Positions 1 to 6,928 of a stretch of 9,987 nucleotides of DNA are shown here, one piece after another (position 1 is the stretch's first letter; each line of letters opens with the position of its first letter). Source of the stretch: DATMNI01 sp035570275 (GTDB taxonomy: Bacteria; Acidobacteriota; Terriglobia; Bryobacterales; Bryobacteraceae); NCBI GenBank assembly GCA_035570275.1, contig DATMNI010000076.1, forward strand, positions 1-9,987. The letters are read 5' to 3'. Below the pieces are notes generated by a model. That model did no database searches. It was not told where the DNA came from and saw only the letters and a program-made list of their open reading frames with translations. The position numbers and the translations under genes were made by a program.

Positions 1-1
1 C

Positions 2-1564
2 GACAAGCCTTACAACGAATTCGTCAAAGAGCAGCTTGCCGGCGATGAGATGGACGGTTCCAACCGCACCTATCTGGTAGCCAGCGGATTCAACCGCCTG
101 GGGCCGTTGCGTAAGAACGCAGGCAACCAGGACGTGGCCAGTTCCCACAACGAAGTGCTCACCGAGATGACCAACATCGTGGGCGCGGCTTTTCTGGGCG
201 TCACGGTGGGATGCGCGCGCTGCCACGATCACAAATTCGACCCATTCCGGCAATCGGACTATTACCGTATGCAGGCCCACTTCGCCCAGACGCAACCAAA
301 CGACCTGGTGCTGGCCAGCAAGGAAGAACAAGAGTCCTGGAAATCGAAGGCCGACCCCGTGCAGCAGGAAATACGCCGCCTCCAGTTCCAATTGCGGCGC
401 GCGCCCGATGCCGAAAAGGCCAAGATCGAGCTGCAACTCGAAGCCTTGGATGACAAGTTGCCGGCGCCGTTGGCTTCTATCTACAGCGTCACCGACGAAC
501 CGCAAAAGGCCTTGCCGGTCAAGGTGCTGTTCCATGGCGACTATCTGAACCCGGTGGCCAAAGTTGGCGTGCGGCCGCTTGGTATTTTGCTTCCCGAAGC
601 CACCCCCGAAGCGCCTATCGACGAAGACACGCCGCGGCTCAAACTGGCCGAGTGGATGGTGGATCCGGCCAATCCGCTGACCGGGCGTGTGATGGTAAAC
701 CGCATCTGGCAGGACCACTTCGGCCGCGGCATCGTATCCACCCCGAACGATTTCGGACGCATGGGTACGCGGCCCTCGAATCCGGAGTTGCTGGACTGGC
801 TGGCTAGCCGATTCATCGAAGGCGGATGGAAAATCAAGCCGATCCACCGCCTGATTTTGCTCTCCAGTGCGTACCGGCAATCCAGCATTTCGCCCATTGA
901 GGAGGCCGCGGCGGAGAAGGATTCCGAGAATGCCCTGGTGTGGAAGTTCAGCCATCGCCGCCTGGAAGCCGAAGAGATCCGCGACGCCATGCTGGCCATC
1001 TCCGGGCGTCTGAACCTGAAGGCCGGCGGCCCCAGTTTCATGGTGCCGATCGATCCCGACCTGGTGCTTTCGCTGAAGCGGCCGCAATACTGGGTGGCCA
1101 CGCGTGACAAGTCCGAGTACGACCGGCGGACCTTATATATGATCTACAAGCGCAACCTGCGGCTTCCGTTCGTGGAGGTTTTCGATGCGCCGGACACGCT
1201 GCTCTCCTGCGCGCGGCGCGAGCAATCCACGCACGCTCCGCAGGCGCTGGAACTGTTGAATGGGCAGACGTCGAATGACTTGGCCGGATCTTTTGCCACC
1301 CGCATTTTGAAGGAGCGCGACACGCCCGCGGCGCGCATCGATTACGCCTGGCGCCTGGCTGCGGGCCGCGTGCCCACGGCAGATGAAAAGGCGCTGGCCC
1401 TGAAATTCCTCGGGGACGCCGGCAAGGCCGCTCGCTCCGTTCCGGGCGCCTCCGTTCCCGGCGCGGCCGACCCCGCCGCCGATTCCGCCGCCGCCGATCT
1501 CGCCAAGGTCAAGGAATTCGCCCTGGCAGTCTTCAATCTGAATGCATTTTTATACGTGAACTGA
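2..1564 (+). CDS. DUF1549/DUF1553 (PSCyt2–PSD1) protein, 5'-truncated by window edge
   Basis: The open frame is already running at base 2 (DKPYNEFVKEQLAGDE precedes the first in-window ATG at 50), so the gene begins outside the window and the ATG at 50 is internal. The DUF1549 part carries CARCHDHKFDP with a CxxCH haem-attachment-type motif at 212–226. The DUF1553 part follows, with LAEWMVDPANPLTGRVMVNR starting at 644, then WQDHFGRGIVSTPNDFGR, and later DAPDTLLSCARREQSTHAPQ. The end FNLNAFLYVN matches the family's usual C-terminus. An Ala/Pro-rich insert (about 1405–1505) containing SVPGA twice sits just before that end. The family is abundant in Planctomycetes and Acidobacteria, is thought to be exported, and is nearly always paired with DUF1501, as here one base downstream. 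Its biochemical function is not established; a redox role is inferred from the CxxCH motif only. Confidence 0.93.
   Translation, partial: DKPYNEFVKEQLAGDEMDGSNRTYLVASGFNRLGPLRKNAGNQDVASSHNEVLTEMTNIVGAAFLGVTVGCARCHDHKFDPFRQSDYYRMQAHFAQTQPNDLVLASKEEQESWKSKADPVQQEIRRLQFQLRRAPDAEKAKIELQLEALDDKLPAPLASIYSVTDEPQKALPVKVLFHGDYLNPVAKVGVRPLGILLPEATPEAPIDEDTPRLKLAEWMVDPANPLTGRVMVNRIWQDHFGRGIVSTPNDFGRMGTRPSNPELLDWLASRFIEGGWKIKPIHRLILLSSAYRQSSISPIEEAAAEKDSENALVWKFSHRRLEAEEIRDAMLAISGRLNLKAGGPSFMVPIDPDLVLSLKRPQYWVATRDKSEYDRRTLYMIYKRNLRLPFVEVFDAPDTLLSCARREQSTHAPQALELLNGQTSNDLAGSFATRILKERDTPAARIDYAWRLAAGRVPTADEKALALKFLGDAGKAARSVPGASVPGAADPAADSAAADLAKVKEFALAVFNLNAFLYVN
1436..1465 (+). repeat. 15-bp tandem duplication inside the DUF1553 gene
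   Basis: Two adjacent 15-base units, tccgttccgggcgcc (1436–1450) and tccgttcccggcgcg (1451–1465), differ at two bases and encode SVPGA twice in frame. A GCC/GAT-rich run follows to about 1500. The tract forms an Ala/Pro-rich linker before the conserved C-terminus and looks like replication-slippage expansion that kept the frame. Confidence 0.8.
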
Positions 1565-1565
1565 T

Positions 1566-2993
1566 ATGTCCGAACACATCCGATATGCCCGTAACCGCCG
1601 CGAGTTTCTGAGCGATTGCTTCTGCGGCACCGGTTCGCTGGCCTTCGCCTCCATGATGGCCGAATCGCAAGCGCGCGCCGCCCGCGTAAATCCGCTGGCC
1701 CCCAAACCCCCTAACATGCCCGACCACGCCCGGGCCAAGGCTTTCATCTTCGTCTACATGGCTGGCGGGCCCTCGCACCTGGAGACGTGGGACCCCAAGC
1801 CGCTGCTCAACCAGCTTGATGGCCAGAAGCGCCCCGCCGAATTCGGCGACGTGAAGTACCAAAACGTCAATTCCGATTCGCGCATTCTCGGCTGCAAACG
1901 GACCTTCAAGAAGTGCGGCAAATCCGGCATTGAAGTCTCGGACTTGTTCCCGTACCAATCGCAGATCGTGGACGATCTCTGCGTGGTCCGATCGATGCAC
2001 GGCGACATGGTGGTGCATTCGGCGGCGCAGTATCAGATGATGACCGGCCGCGTGGTGCCGGGTTTCCCGGCGATGGGAAGCTGGGTGGTTTACGGACTGG
2101 GCTCCGAAGCGCAATCGCTGCCGGCCTACGTGGTGATGCCGGCGCCTGAAGGCGCGCAAGAAGCCGGCCTGCCCATGTATCAGCACGGGTTCCTGCCCGC
2201 GGTTTATCAGCCAACCATGCTGCGGCCGGGCCCCAAGCCGGTTCTCAACCTGGACTTGCCGAAAGGCGTGTCGCTGGCCGAACGGCGCAAGACGATCGAC
2301 CTGATTCGCTCGCTCAACGAAACCAACCTGCCGGGCGAAGACCCCGAGTTCGCCGCGCGCATCTCGGCCTACGACACGGCGTTCAAGATGCAGACGGAAG
2401 CCCCGGAGGTTTTCGACATCAGTAAGGAGCCGAAGGAGACGCTGGACCTGTACGGCGTGGGCGACCCGAAGACCGACGACTACGGCCGGCGCTGCCTGCT
2501 GGCGCGGCGCATGGTGGAAAAGGGCGTGCGCTTCGTGTGCGTGGTTTCAGGCGGTGGCGCCGCCGATACCGAATGGGACGCGCATTCAGACATCGAAAAG
2601 AACCACATCAAGATGGCGTCGTTGACTGATAAGCCGGTGGCCGGCCTGATTCAGGATTTGAAGCGGCGCGGCATGCTGGATTCGACCATCGTGCTTTGGG
2701 GCGGGGAATTCGGGCGCTCGCCCGAATCCGAGAAGAGCAGGGGCCGCGACCATCACAATACCGGCTTTTCGATGTGGGTGGCCGGTGGCGGATTCAAGGG
2801 CGGCACGGTCTATGGCGCCACCGATGGCATTGGGCTCAAGGCCACTGAAAACCCGGTGCATTTCCGCGACCTGCACGCCACGCTGCTGTACCAGATGGGC
2901 CTGGATCAGGACGCACTGAGCTACATGTACCTGGGCCGCAAGGAGCGGCTGACCGAAGTGCGCGGCGAGATCGTCAAAGACATCATTACGTAG
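1566..2993 (+). CDS. DUF1501 family protein, Tat-exported, sulfatase/alkaline-phosphatase-like fold
   Basis: This is a complete 475-residue protein. The N-terminus carries a twin-arginine signal (NRREFL at residues 10–15, then a short hydrophobic stretch CGTGSLAFASMM), so export in folded form is predicted. The DUF1501 core is recognisable by VYMAGGPSHLETWDPKP (63–79), GEFGRSP (380–386), RGRDHHN (392–398) and FRDLHATLLYQMGLD near the C-terminus; the His/Asp-rich motifs resemble metal-binding positions of the alkaline phosphatase superfamily. The ATG lies one base after the upstream stop (tgatATG) and has no clear Shine–Dalgarno sequence, so translation is probably coupled to the DUF1553 gene. 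The substrate is unknown. The pairing suggests a two-component extracytoplasmic system, which is inference from family context. Confidence 0.93.
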   Translation: MSEHIRYARNRREFLSDCFCGTGSLAFASMMAESQARAARVNPLAPKPPNMPDHARAKAFIFVYMAGGPSHLETWDPKPLLNQLDGQKRPAEFGDVKYQNVNSDSRILGCKRTFKKCGKSGIEVSDLFPYQSQIVDDLCVVRSMHGDMVVHSAAQYQMMTGRVVPGFPAMGSWVVYGLGSEAQSLPAYVVMPAPEGAQEAGLPMYQHGFLPAVYQPTMLRPGPKPVLNLDLPKGVSLAERRKTIDLIRSLNETNLPGEDPEFAARISAYDTAFKMQTEAPEVFDISKEPKETLDLYGVGDPKTDDYGRRCLLARRMVEKGVRFVCVVSGGGAADTEWDAHSDIEKNHIKMASLTDKPVAGLIQDLKRRGMLDSTIVLWGGEFGRSPESEKSRGRDHHNTGFSMWVAGGGFKGGTVYGATDGIGLKATENPVHFRDLHATLLYQMGLDQDALSYMYLGRKERLTEVRGEIVKDIIT

Positions 2994-3019
2994 TGTTGCC
3001 GGGTCAAGGTTCGTTAAGC

Positions 3020-3043
3020 GCCGCGACCCGGGAGGGTCGCGGC
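3020..3043. terminator. Perfect 10-bp hairpin between convergent genes, possible bidirectional terminator
   Basis: Arms gccgcgaccc (3020–3029) and gggtcgcggc (3034–3043) are exact complements around the loop ggga. The hairpin is 26 bases past the DUF1501 stop and 2 bases past the pgl stop on the opposite strand, where it could end both transcripts. Neither side has a good T-run, so an intrinsic-terminator role is inferred from position and stem strength. A dispersed palindromic repeat is an alternative. Confidence 0.5.
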
Positions 3044-3045
3044 CA

Positions 3046-3786
3046 CTACCCGTCCAGCAGCGCCGCCGCGGCCTCGTCCAAAAACCACGTAACCCCCCTG
3101 CCGTGATGCGAAGCGATCTGCGCCGGGTACTTCATGGGATCGTACTCCCCCTGTAACACGGCCCGCACCATTTCGGCCTTGTCGGCTCCCGCAACCACGA
3201 ACACCGTGTGCCTGGCCGCCAGCAGCGCACCGGGCAGCAGCGTGACGCGCCACTGCTGTTGGCTCTGGGAAAAAACCGCCGCCGCGATATCGTCCCGATT
3301 GTTAATCAACGGATCCCCGGGAAACAGACTGGCGGTATGCGCGTCCGGTCCCATGCCGCGATGCACCACGTCAAATCGCGGCATCTCGCCCCCGGAAAGC
3401 CCGAAAAACTCGCGGATGTCGTCCACGTATCGCTGGGCTGCGGTCTGCGGGGCCAGTTCGCCGAAAACCCGATGCACCAACCGGTGCGGAATGTGCGCCG
3501 GCTGGATGAGGTAATCCTCGGCCAATTTGTAGTTGCTGGCCTCGTCCGCCGGAGGCACGCACCGTTCGTCCACCCAGAACAAATGCACGTGGTCCCATGG
3601 AAACTTCGCAACCGCCAGTTTCTGAAAGAGCAGCTTGGGTGTGGACCCGCCCGAAATCGCCAGGCTGGCGAACTCCTGCCCGGCGAGCACCTCCTCCAGC
3701 AGGCCGATCACGTGATGCGCGCAGGCTTCGGCGGCGGAAGCCGCGTCGGAAAGGGTATGCCGGCGAACGCTCATTGGTCCGCTCAT
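3046..3786 (-). CDS. pgl: 6-phosphogluconolactonase (DevB/Pgl type)
   Basis: Pgl hydrolyses 6-phosphoglucono-1,5-lactone to 6-phosphogluconate, the second step of the oxidative pentose phosphate pathway, in the cytosol. The 246 residues match the family's usual length. Visible motifs are SGGSTP (45–50), FWVDERCVPPADEASNY (70–86) and RGMGPDAHTASLFPG (143–157). Family members commonly have LGxGxDGHTASLFP here, so the Arg before the first Gly and Ala in place of Gly in D-A-H are departures, though Asp148 and His150 are kept. It is the last gene of zwf–opcA–pgl. The ATG at 3786 overlaps the opcA stop as ATGA; a second in-frame ATG at 3774 (MSVRRH) is equally possible because both sit in copies of the same 12-bp repeat, and neither has a strong Shine–Dalgarno sequence. 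Confidence 0.93.
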   Translation of the reverse strand: MSGPMSVRRHTLSDAASAAEACAHHVIGLLEEVLAGQEFASLAISGGSTPKLLFQKLAVAKFPWDHVHLFWVDERCVPPADEASNYKLAEDYLIQPAHIPHRLVHRVFGELAPQTAAQRYVDDIREFFGLSGGEMPRFDVVHRGMGPDAHTASLFPGDPLINNRDDIAAAVFSQSQQQWRVTLLPGALLAARHTVFVVAGADKAEMVRAVLQGEYDPMKYPAQIASHHGRGVTWFLDEAAAALLDG

Positions 3787-3803
3787 TTGTCCGCTAATTT
3801 GTC
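3768..3803 (-). repeat. Three-copy 12-bp tandem repeat spanning the opcA stop and pgl start
   Basis: On the plus strand the units are cgctcattggtc (3768–3779), cgctcatttgtc (3780–3791) and cgctaatttgtc (3792–3803), each differing from the next at one base. Read on the coding strand they are gacaaattagcg, gacaaatgagcg and gaccaatgagcg. The first gives DKLA in OpcA. The second holds the ATGA that is both the opcA stop and the first pgl start. The third holds the second pgl ATG. The repeat therefore sets the stop/start overlap and doubles the candidate pgl starts. Confidence 0.9.
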
Positions 3804-4829
3804 AGTAGGGTACGCGAACTGGGCCGCCGCCGCCAGCGATCTTTCGAACACCGCATCCCTACGCACGATTCCCAGTTCCTCACGCATCAACAGGTAATCC
3901 GAAGGTTGCGGCAAATTGGTGCAATTCACCAGCGAATCCACCGAAATCGCCAGGCGCCCCTCACGCCGCGACAGTTCCACATGAAGATCGGGCCCAGTCA
4001 GTTGCACGTGCAGGGTGGGTTCGCCTCCCGACCCGTACAGTTCCACCACGTTCAAAGCCGCCTTGACGCCGGCATCCTCCAGCGCCCCGGTTACCCAGGC
4101 GCCCATCAACCATGCCGAAACCGCCAGCGGCCGACGAAACTCCACCCGCACCTCGCCGATTCCCGCCAACTTCGCCAGGTAATCCCGGTTATCGAAAACA
4201 TGCGACAACATTTCGCGCCAACGGGTGAGCCGCGTCCACGAAAGGTCGCCGATGATGAGGCCGCTTTGTGCCGCATCCGTCATCCACCGGATCGCGTCCC
4301 TGGCCCCGGGAAAGGCCGCGCTGTCCAATACCACCTTGGTGGCCATGCTCGCGATGAGTCCGAATTCCGGCATCTTTACCAGGCGCGGGCTGCGGCACCA
4401 CACGATCACCGGCAGGTCCGGCACCGCCAGCGGCAGCAGCACCGAAGGTAAATCCGCCAGCGCCTCATCCGAAGCCGTAATTTGGATCTGTTCGCAGCAG
4501 ATCTGCTTGCCCTGCCCGAACGGCTTCCAGCATTGCTGCTGCACCCGATCCGCCAGCGCCCGCGGACCCGCCCCGCTCAAGCCGACTACGATGGCACGCG
4601 CCGGATGCTCCGGCATCATCGCGGCGATCGTCTCCCCCAGCGCTGACGCATCGTCACTGCCATCCGCCAACACCACCAGCGTCATCGAGCAGGCCCGCAG
4701 CACACCCGCCCCATCTCCGGCCTCGTGGTCTTTTCCCTGTGAAACCCACAACGCCGAAAGTTCCTTCAGAACTCTTTCGGGAGCCACGGTTGACCCAACC
4801 GTCGATTCCGTCCCACCAGGCGTGCCCAT
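3783..4829 (-). CDS. opcA: OpcA-like glucose-6-phosphate dehydrogenase assembly protein
   Basis: OpcA proteins promote assembly or activation of glucose-6-phosphate dehydrogenase, known best from cyanobacteria and actinobacteria. With the ATG at 4829 the product is 348 residues, usual for the family. Recognisable blocks are HPARAIVV (75–82), CCEQIQI (111–117), LPLAVPDLPVIVWCR (132–146), LDSAAFPG (168–175) and DLSWTRLTRWREML (195–208). It lies between zwf and pgl on the same strand, as expected for a G6PDH partner. The ATG overlaps the zwf stop as TAATG; a GGAGG lies 8 bases upstream, whereas a GTG five codons earlier (4844) would sit on that GGAGG, so the ATG is preferred. Redox control of G6PDH through OpcA is known in cyanobacteria; whether it applies here is unknown. 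Confidence 0.88.
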   Translation of the reverse strand: MGTPGGTESTVGSTVAPERVLKELSALWVSQGKDHEAGDGAGVLRACSMTLVVLADGSDDASALGETIAAMMPEHPARAIVVGLSGAGPRALADRVQQQCWKPFGQGKQICCEQIQITASDEALADLPSVLLPLAVPDLPVIVWCRSPRLVKMPEFGLIASMATKVVLDSAAFPGARDAIRWMTDAAQSGLIIGDLSWTRLTRWREMLSHVFDNRDYLAKLAGIGEVRVEFRRPLAVSAWLMGAWVTGALEDAGVKAALNVVELYGSGGEPTLHVQLTGPDLHVELSRREGRLAISVDSLVNCTNLPQPSDYLLMREELGIVRRDAVFERSLAAAAQFAYPTDKLADK

Positions 4830-6349
4830 TACGGTTTCCTCCACACGTGGCCGCGCCGGGCCAGCATTTCATCCGCCGCATCCGGCCCCCACGTTCCGGC
4901 CGCGTAGTTCGGAAAGACGTGCCGCGACTGGCGCCATACGTTGTGAATCGGTTCCACCACGCTCCAACTGGCTTCCACCATGTCTTGCCGGGTATATAGC
5001 GTGGCATCGCCGATAATGGCGTCCAGCAGCAGCGTTTCATACGCCGAAGGCGAGCGCTCGCCGAAGCTGGACCCGTAGTTGAAATCCATCGACACCGGCC
5101 GCAGCGTCATCCCCGCGCCCGGCAGCTTCGAAAGAAACCGCAGGGAAATCCCTTCCTCGGGCTGGATCTGTACGATCAACAGGTTGGCCCCCGACGATGC
5201 TCCGTCCTGGTGGAACAGATGCAGCGGCGCCGAATTAAACTGGATGGCAATTTCCGTTACCCGTTTGGGCAGCCGCTTGCCCGTCCGCAGATAAAACGGC
5301 ACCCCCGCCCAACGCCAGTTGTCGATGAAGAACGTCACGGCGGCATACGTGTTCTGCTGCGAGGCCGGGTTCACCTTTTTTTCCTGCCGGTAACTCACCG
5401 CGTCCATGCCGCCGATGCGAGCCGACCCGTACTGTCCGGGAACCGCATTCTGGCGCACCTCGTCCGCCGTCATCGGGCGTATGGAGCGCAGCAGCTTCGA
5501 CCGCTCATCGCGCACCGACCTGGCCTGAAAACTGGCGCTCGGTTCCATCGCGATCGTGGCCATCACCTGCAGCAGGTGGTTCTGGATCATGTCGTCCAGC
5601 GCTCCCGCTTCCTCGTAGTAGCCGCCGCGGTCTTCCACCCCGATCGATTCCGCCCCCGTAATCTGCACGTGGTTCACATACCGGCGGTTCCACAGCGGCT
5701 CGAAGATCCCGTTGCCGAACCGGAATGCCAGGATGTTCTGCACGGTTTCCTTGCCCAGGTAGTGGTCAATGCGATAGACATCGGACTCGCTGAACACCTC
5801 GTGCAGCCGGTCGCTCAATTCTCGCGCGCTGGCCAGGTCGTGCCCGAACGGCTTCTCCACCACCAGCCTTCGCCATCCCGCGCCCTTGCCCAGCCCGGCC
5901 GCTCCCAAACCGGTCGAAATCTCCGCGTACTGGCTGGGCTGCGTCGAAAGATAAAACATCACGTTGCCGCCGGTATGCCGCTCGGCCTCTATCGCCGCCA
6001 GTTTTTGCCGGAGGCCGTCGTACAGGCCTGGGTCGCCGACATCGCCGGCCACATAGAAGAGCCCTTGCGCAAACGACTTCCACACATCGGCATCGAAATC
6101 GGTGTCTTCGGAAAACTGTTTCACCGCCGCCTGCATGTTCTCGCGAAACTGGTCGTCGCTCAGCGGCGTGCGGGAACTGCCGACCACCGCAAACCCCGTG
6201 GAAAGCCGCCGGTCGTACGCCAACCGGTAAAGCGCCGGGATTAGTTTGCGCTTGGCCAGATCCCCATTGGCGCCGAAAATTACCACGGCGCACTCGGGCA
6301 CCTGCCGCTCAAACCGCAGCGGATCCTGAAACGGGTTTTGGTCAGCCAT
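4829..6349 (-). CDS. zwf: Glucose-6-phosphate 1-dehydrogenase
   Basis: Zwf oxidises glucose-6-phosphate to 6-phosphogluconolactone with reduction of NAD(P)+, the entry step of the oxidative pentose phosphate pathway. Numbering from the ATG at 6349 (506 residues, normal length), the nucleotide-binding motif is GANGDLAKRK (26–35), followed by EKPFGHDL (165–172), the substrate-binding signature RIDHYLGKE (193–201), and DMIQNHLLQ with the expected catalytic His at about 258. It is the first gene of zwf–opcA–pgl and its stop forms TAATG with opcA. In-frame alternatives are an ATG at 6361 and a TTG at 6373; GGA 4 bases before 6349 gives weak support, and MADQNPFQDPLRFERQ reads like a normal start. 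The cofactor preference cannot be read from the sequence with confidence. Confidence 0.95.
   Translation of the reverse strand: MADQNPFQDPLRFERQVPECAVVIFGANGDLAKRKLIPALYRLAYDRRLSTGFAVVGSSRTPLSDDQFRENMQAAVKQFSEDTDFDADVWKSFAQGLFYVAGDVGDPGLYDGLRQKLAAIEAERHTGGNVMFYLSTQPSQYAEISTGLGAAGLGKGAGWRRLVVEKPFGHDLASARELSDRLHEVFSESDVYRIDHYLGKETVQNILAFRFGNGIFEPLWNRRYVNHVQITGAESIGVEDRGGYYEEAGALDDMIQNHLLQVMATIAMEPSASFQARSVRDERSKLLRSIRPMTADEVRQNAVPGQYGSARIGGMDAVSYRQEKKVNPASQQNTYAAVTFFIDNWRWAGVPFYLRTGKRLPKRVTEIAIQFNSAPLHLFHQDGASSGANLLIVQIQPEEGISLRFLSKLPGAGMTLRPVSMDFNYGSSFGERSPSAYETLLLDAIIGDATLYTRQDMVEASWSVVEPIHNVWRQSRHVFPNYAAGTWGPDAADEMLARRGHVWRKP
4836..4843 (-). promoter_or_regulatory. Shine–Dalgarno site deciding the opcA start
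   Basis: On the minus strand the junction reads tggaggaaaccgtaATG, inside the end of zwf. GGAGG followed by an 8-base gap favours the ATG at 4829 over the GTG at 4844, which would overlap the site itself. Confidence 0.75.
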
Positions 6350-6392
6350 TCCATCCAACATAACATGATGCAATCCGGCCCCTATTTGTGGG

Positions 6393-6507
6393 GCAGATTG
6401 TTTATCTGCGGCGGATTGTTAATCCGCCTGCGCGATGCGGCAGCGAGCGTTGCCCGTGTTGGCGGCACCACCCGCGAGGGGCGCAAGGGCGGATTTGCCA
6501 ATCCGCC
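6393..6507. repeat. Cluster of three related palindromes (REP-like)
   Basis: Three hairpin-forming units share the core GC(A/G)GATT…AATC(C/T)GC. Unit 1 is gcagat/atctgc at 6393–6398 and 6404–6409 (5-base loop). Unit 2 is ggcggatt/aatccgcc at 6410–6417 and 6421–6428 (3-base loop). Unit 3 is ggcggatt/aatccgcc at 6488–6495 and 6500–6507 (4-base loop). Units 1 and 2 abut and unit 3 is about 60 bases on. They lie between divergent zwf and the nucleotidyltransferase gene. The shared arms with differing loops look like a dispersed palindromic repeat rather than a single operator. Confidence 0.75.
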
Positions 6508-6577
6508 GCAGGTTCGCCAAAACAGTTAAGCACCGCCGTCGAACCCAGCGACCAGGCAGTTCGGGCTCAGGCATAAT

Positions 6578-6584
6578 GGAGGGG
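6578..6584 (+). promoter_or_regulatory. Strong Shine–Dalgarno site for the nucleotidyltransferase gene
   Basis: GGAGGGG lies 7 bases before the ATG at 6592. This is one of the clearest ribosome-binding sites in the window and supports that start and a translated gene. Confidence 0.75.
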
Positions 6585-6591
6585 AGTTGGT

Positions 6592-6912
6592 ATGGGCCGC
6601 ACCCTTCCATTCGGTTCCACACAGGTCGACGCGACCAGGTTGGCGGATCTCTGCCGGCGCTACGAGGTCAAGGAACTCTCCCTGTTTGGATCGGCCTTGC
6701 GTGGGGAGATGCGGCCCGGCAGCGATATAGACGTTATCGTTGAGTTTGACCCCGGCGCACGCATTGGGATTCTCAAGTTCGAGTCTCTGAGCGAAGATCT
6801 GGAAGCATTGGTTGGACACAAGGTCGACTTGGTAACGAAGCGCGGTCTGAAACCATGGATACGGCCGCGCGTTCTCAAGGAAGCCCGGGTCATTAGCCCC
6901 CCAGTGGGATAG
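6592..6912 (+). CDS. Small MNT-type nucleotidyltransferase-domain protein
   Basis: This 106-residue protein is close to the single-domain length of minimal (MNT/KNTase-like) nucleotidyltransferases. The polymerase-beta signature is present: LFGSALRGE (31–39; Gly33-Ser34, Arg37-Gly38) followed by GSDIDVIVEF (43–52; Asp45 and Asp47 as metal ligands), with the usual third acidic position at Asp79 in KVDLV. Family members transfer nucleotides to a protein partner; in MntA/HepT-type pairs the MNT protein AMPylates and neutralises a HEPN RNase toxin. No HEPN gene lies on either side, so a toxin–antitoxin role is not supported by this window. The stop is 16 bases before the TIGR03435 gene start, and the two may be co-transcribed. 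The surroundings look accessory. The target is unknown. Confidence 0.88.
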   Translation: MGRTLPFGSTQVDATRLADLCRRYEVKELSLFGSALRGEMRPGSDIDVIVEFDPGARIGILKFESLSEDLEALVGHKVDLVTKRGLKPWIRPRVLKEARVISPPVG

Positions 6913-6928
6913 GAGGGCAAGAGATCCT

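Larger units (their letters stand above)
6350..6591. other. Divergent intergenic region between zwf and the nucleotidyltransferase gene
   Basis: The promoters of both the zwf operon and the plus-strand nucleotidyltransferase gene are expected here. I could not pick out convincing −35/−10 pairs on either strand. The region is dominated by the palindrome cluster at 6393–6507, and I see no supported reading frame in it. Confidence 0.5.

Noticed and set aside
541..1110. Minus-strand open frame opposite the DUF1553 gene
   Set aside because: It is Ser/Arg-rich low-complexity translation overlapping a well-supported gene.
4829..4844. GTG at 4844 as the opcA start
   Set aside because: The GTG overlaps the GGAGG that is correctly spaced for the ATG at 4829, and the ATG forms a TAATG junction with zwf.
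5210..6244. Long plus-strand open frame (about 340 codons) opposite zwf
   Set aside because: It is antisense to zwf, Arg/His-rich and without recognisable domains; a codon-bias shadow.
6393..6507. CRISPR array
   Set aside because: The repeats are short palindromes with irregular spacing and only three units; there are no uniform spacers and no cas genes.
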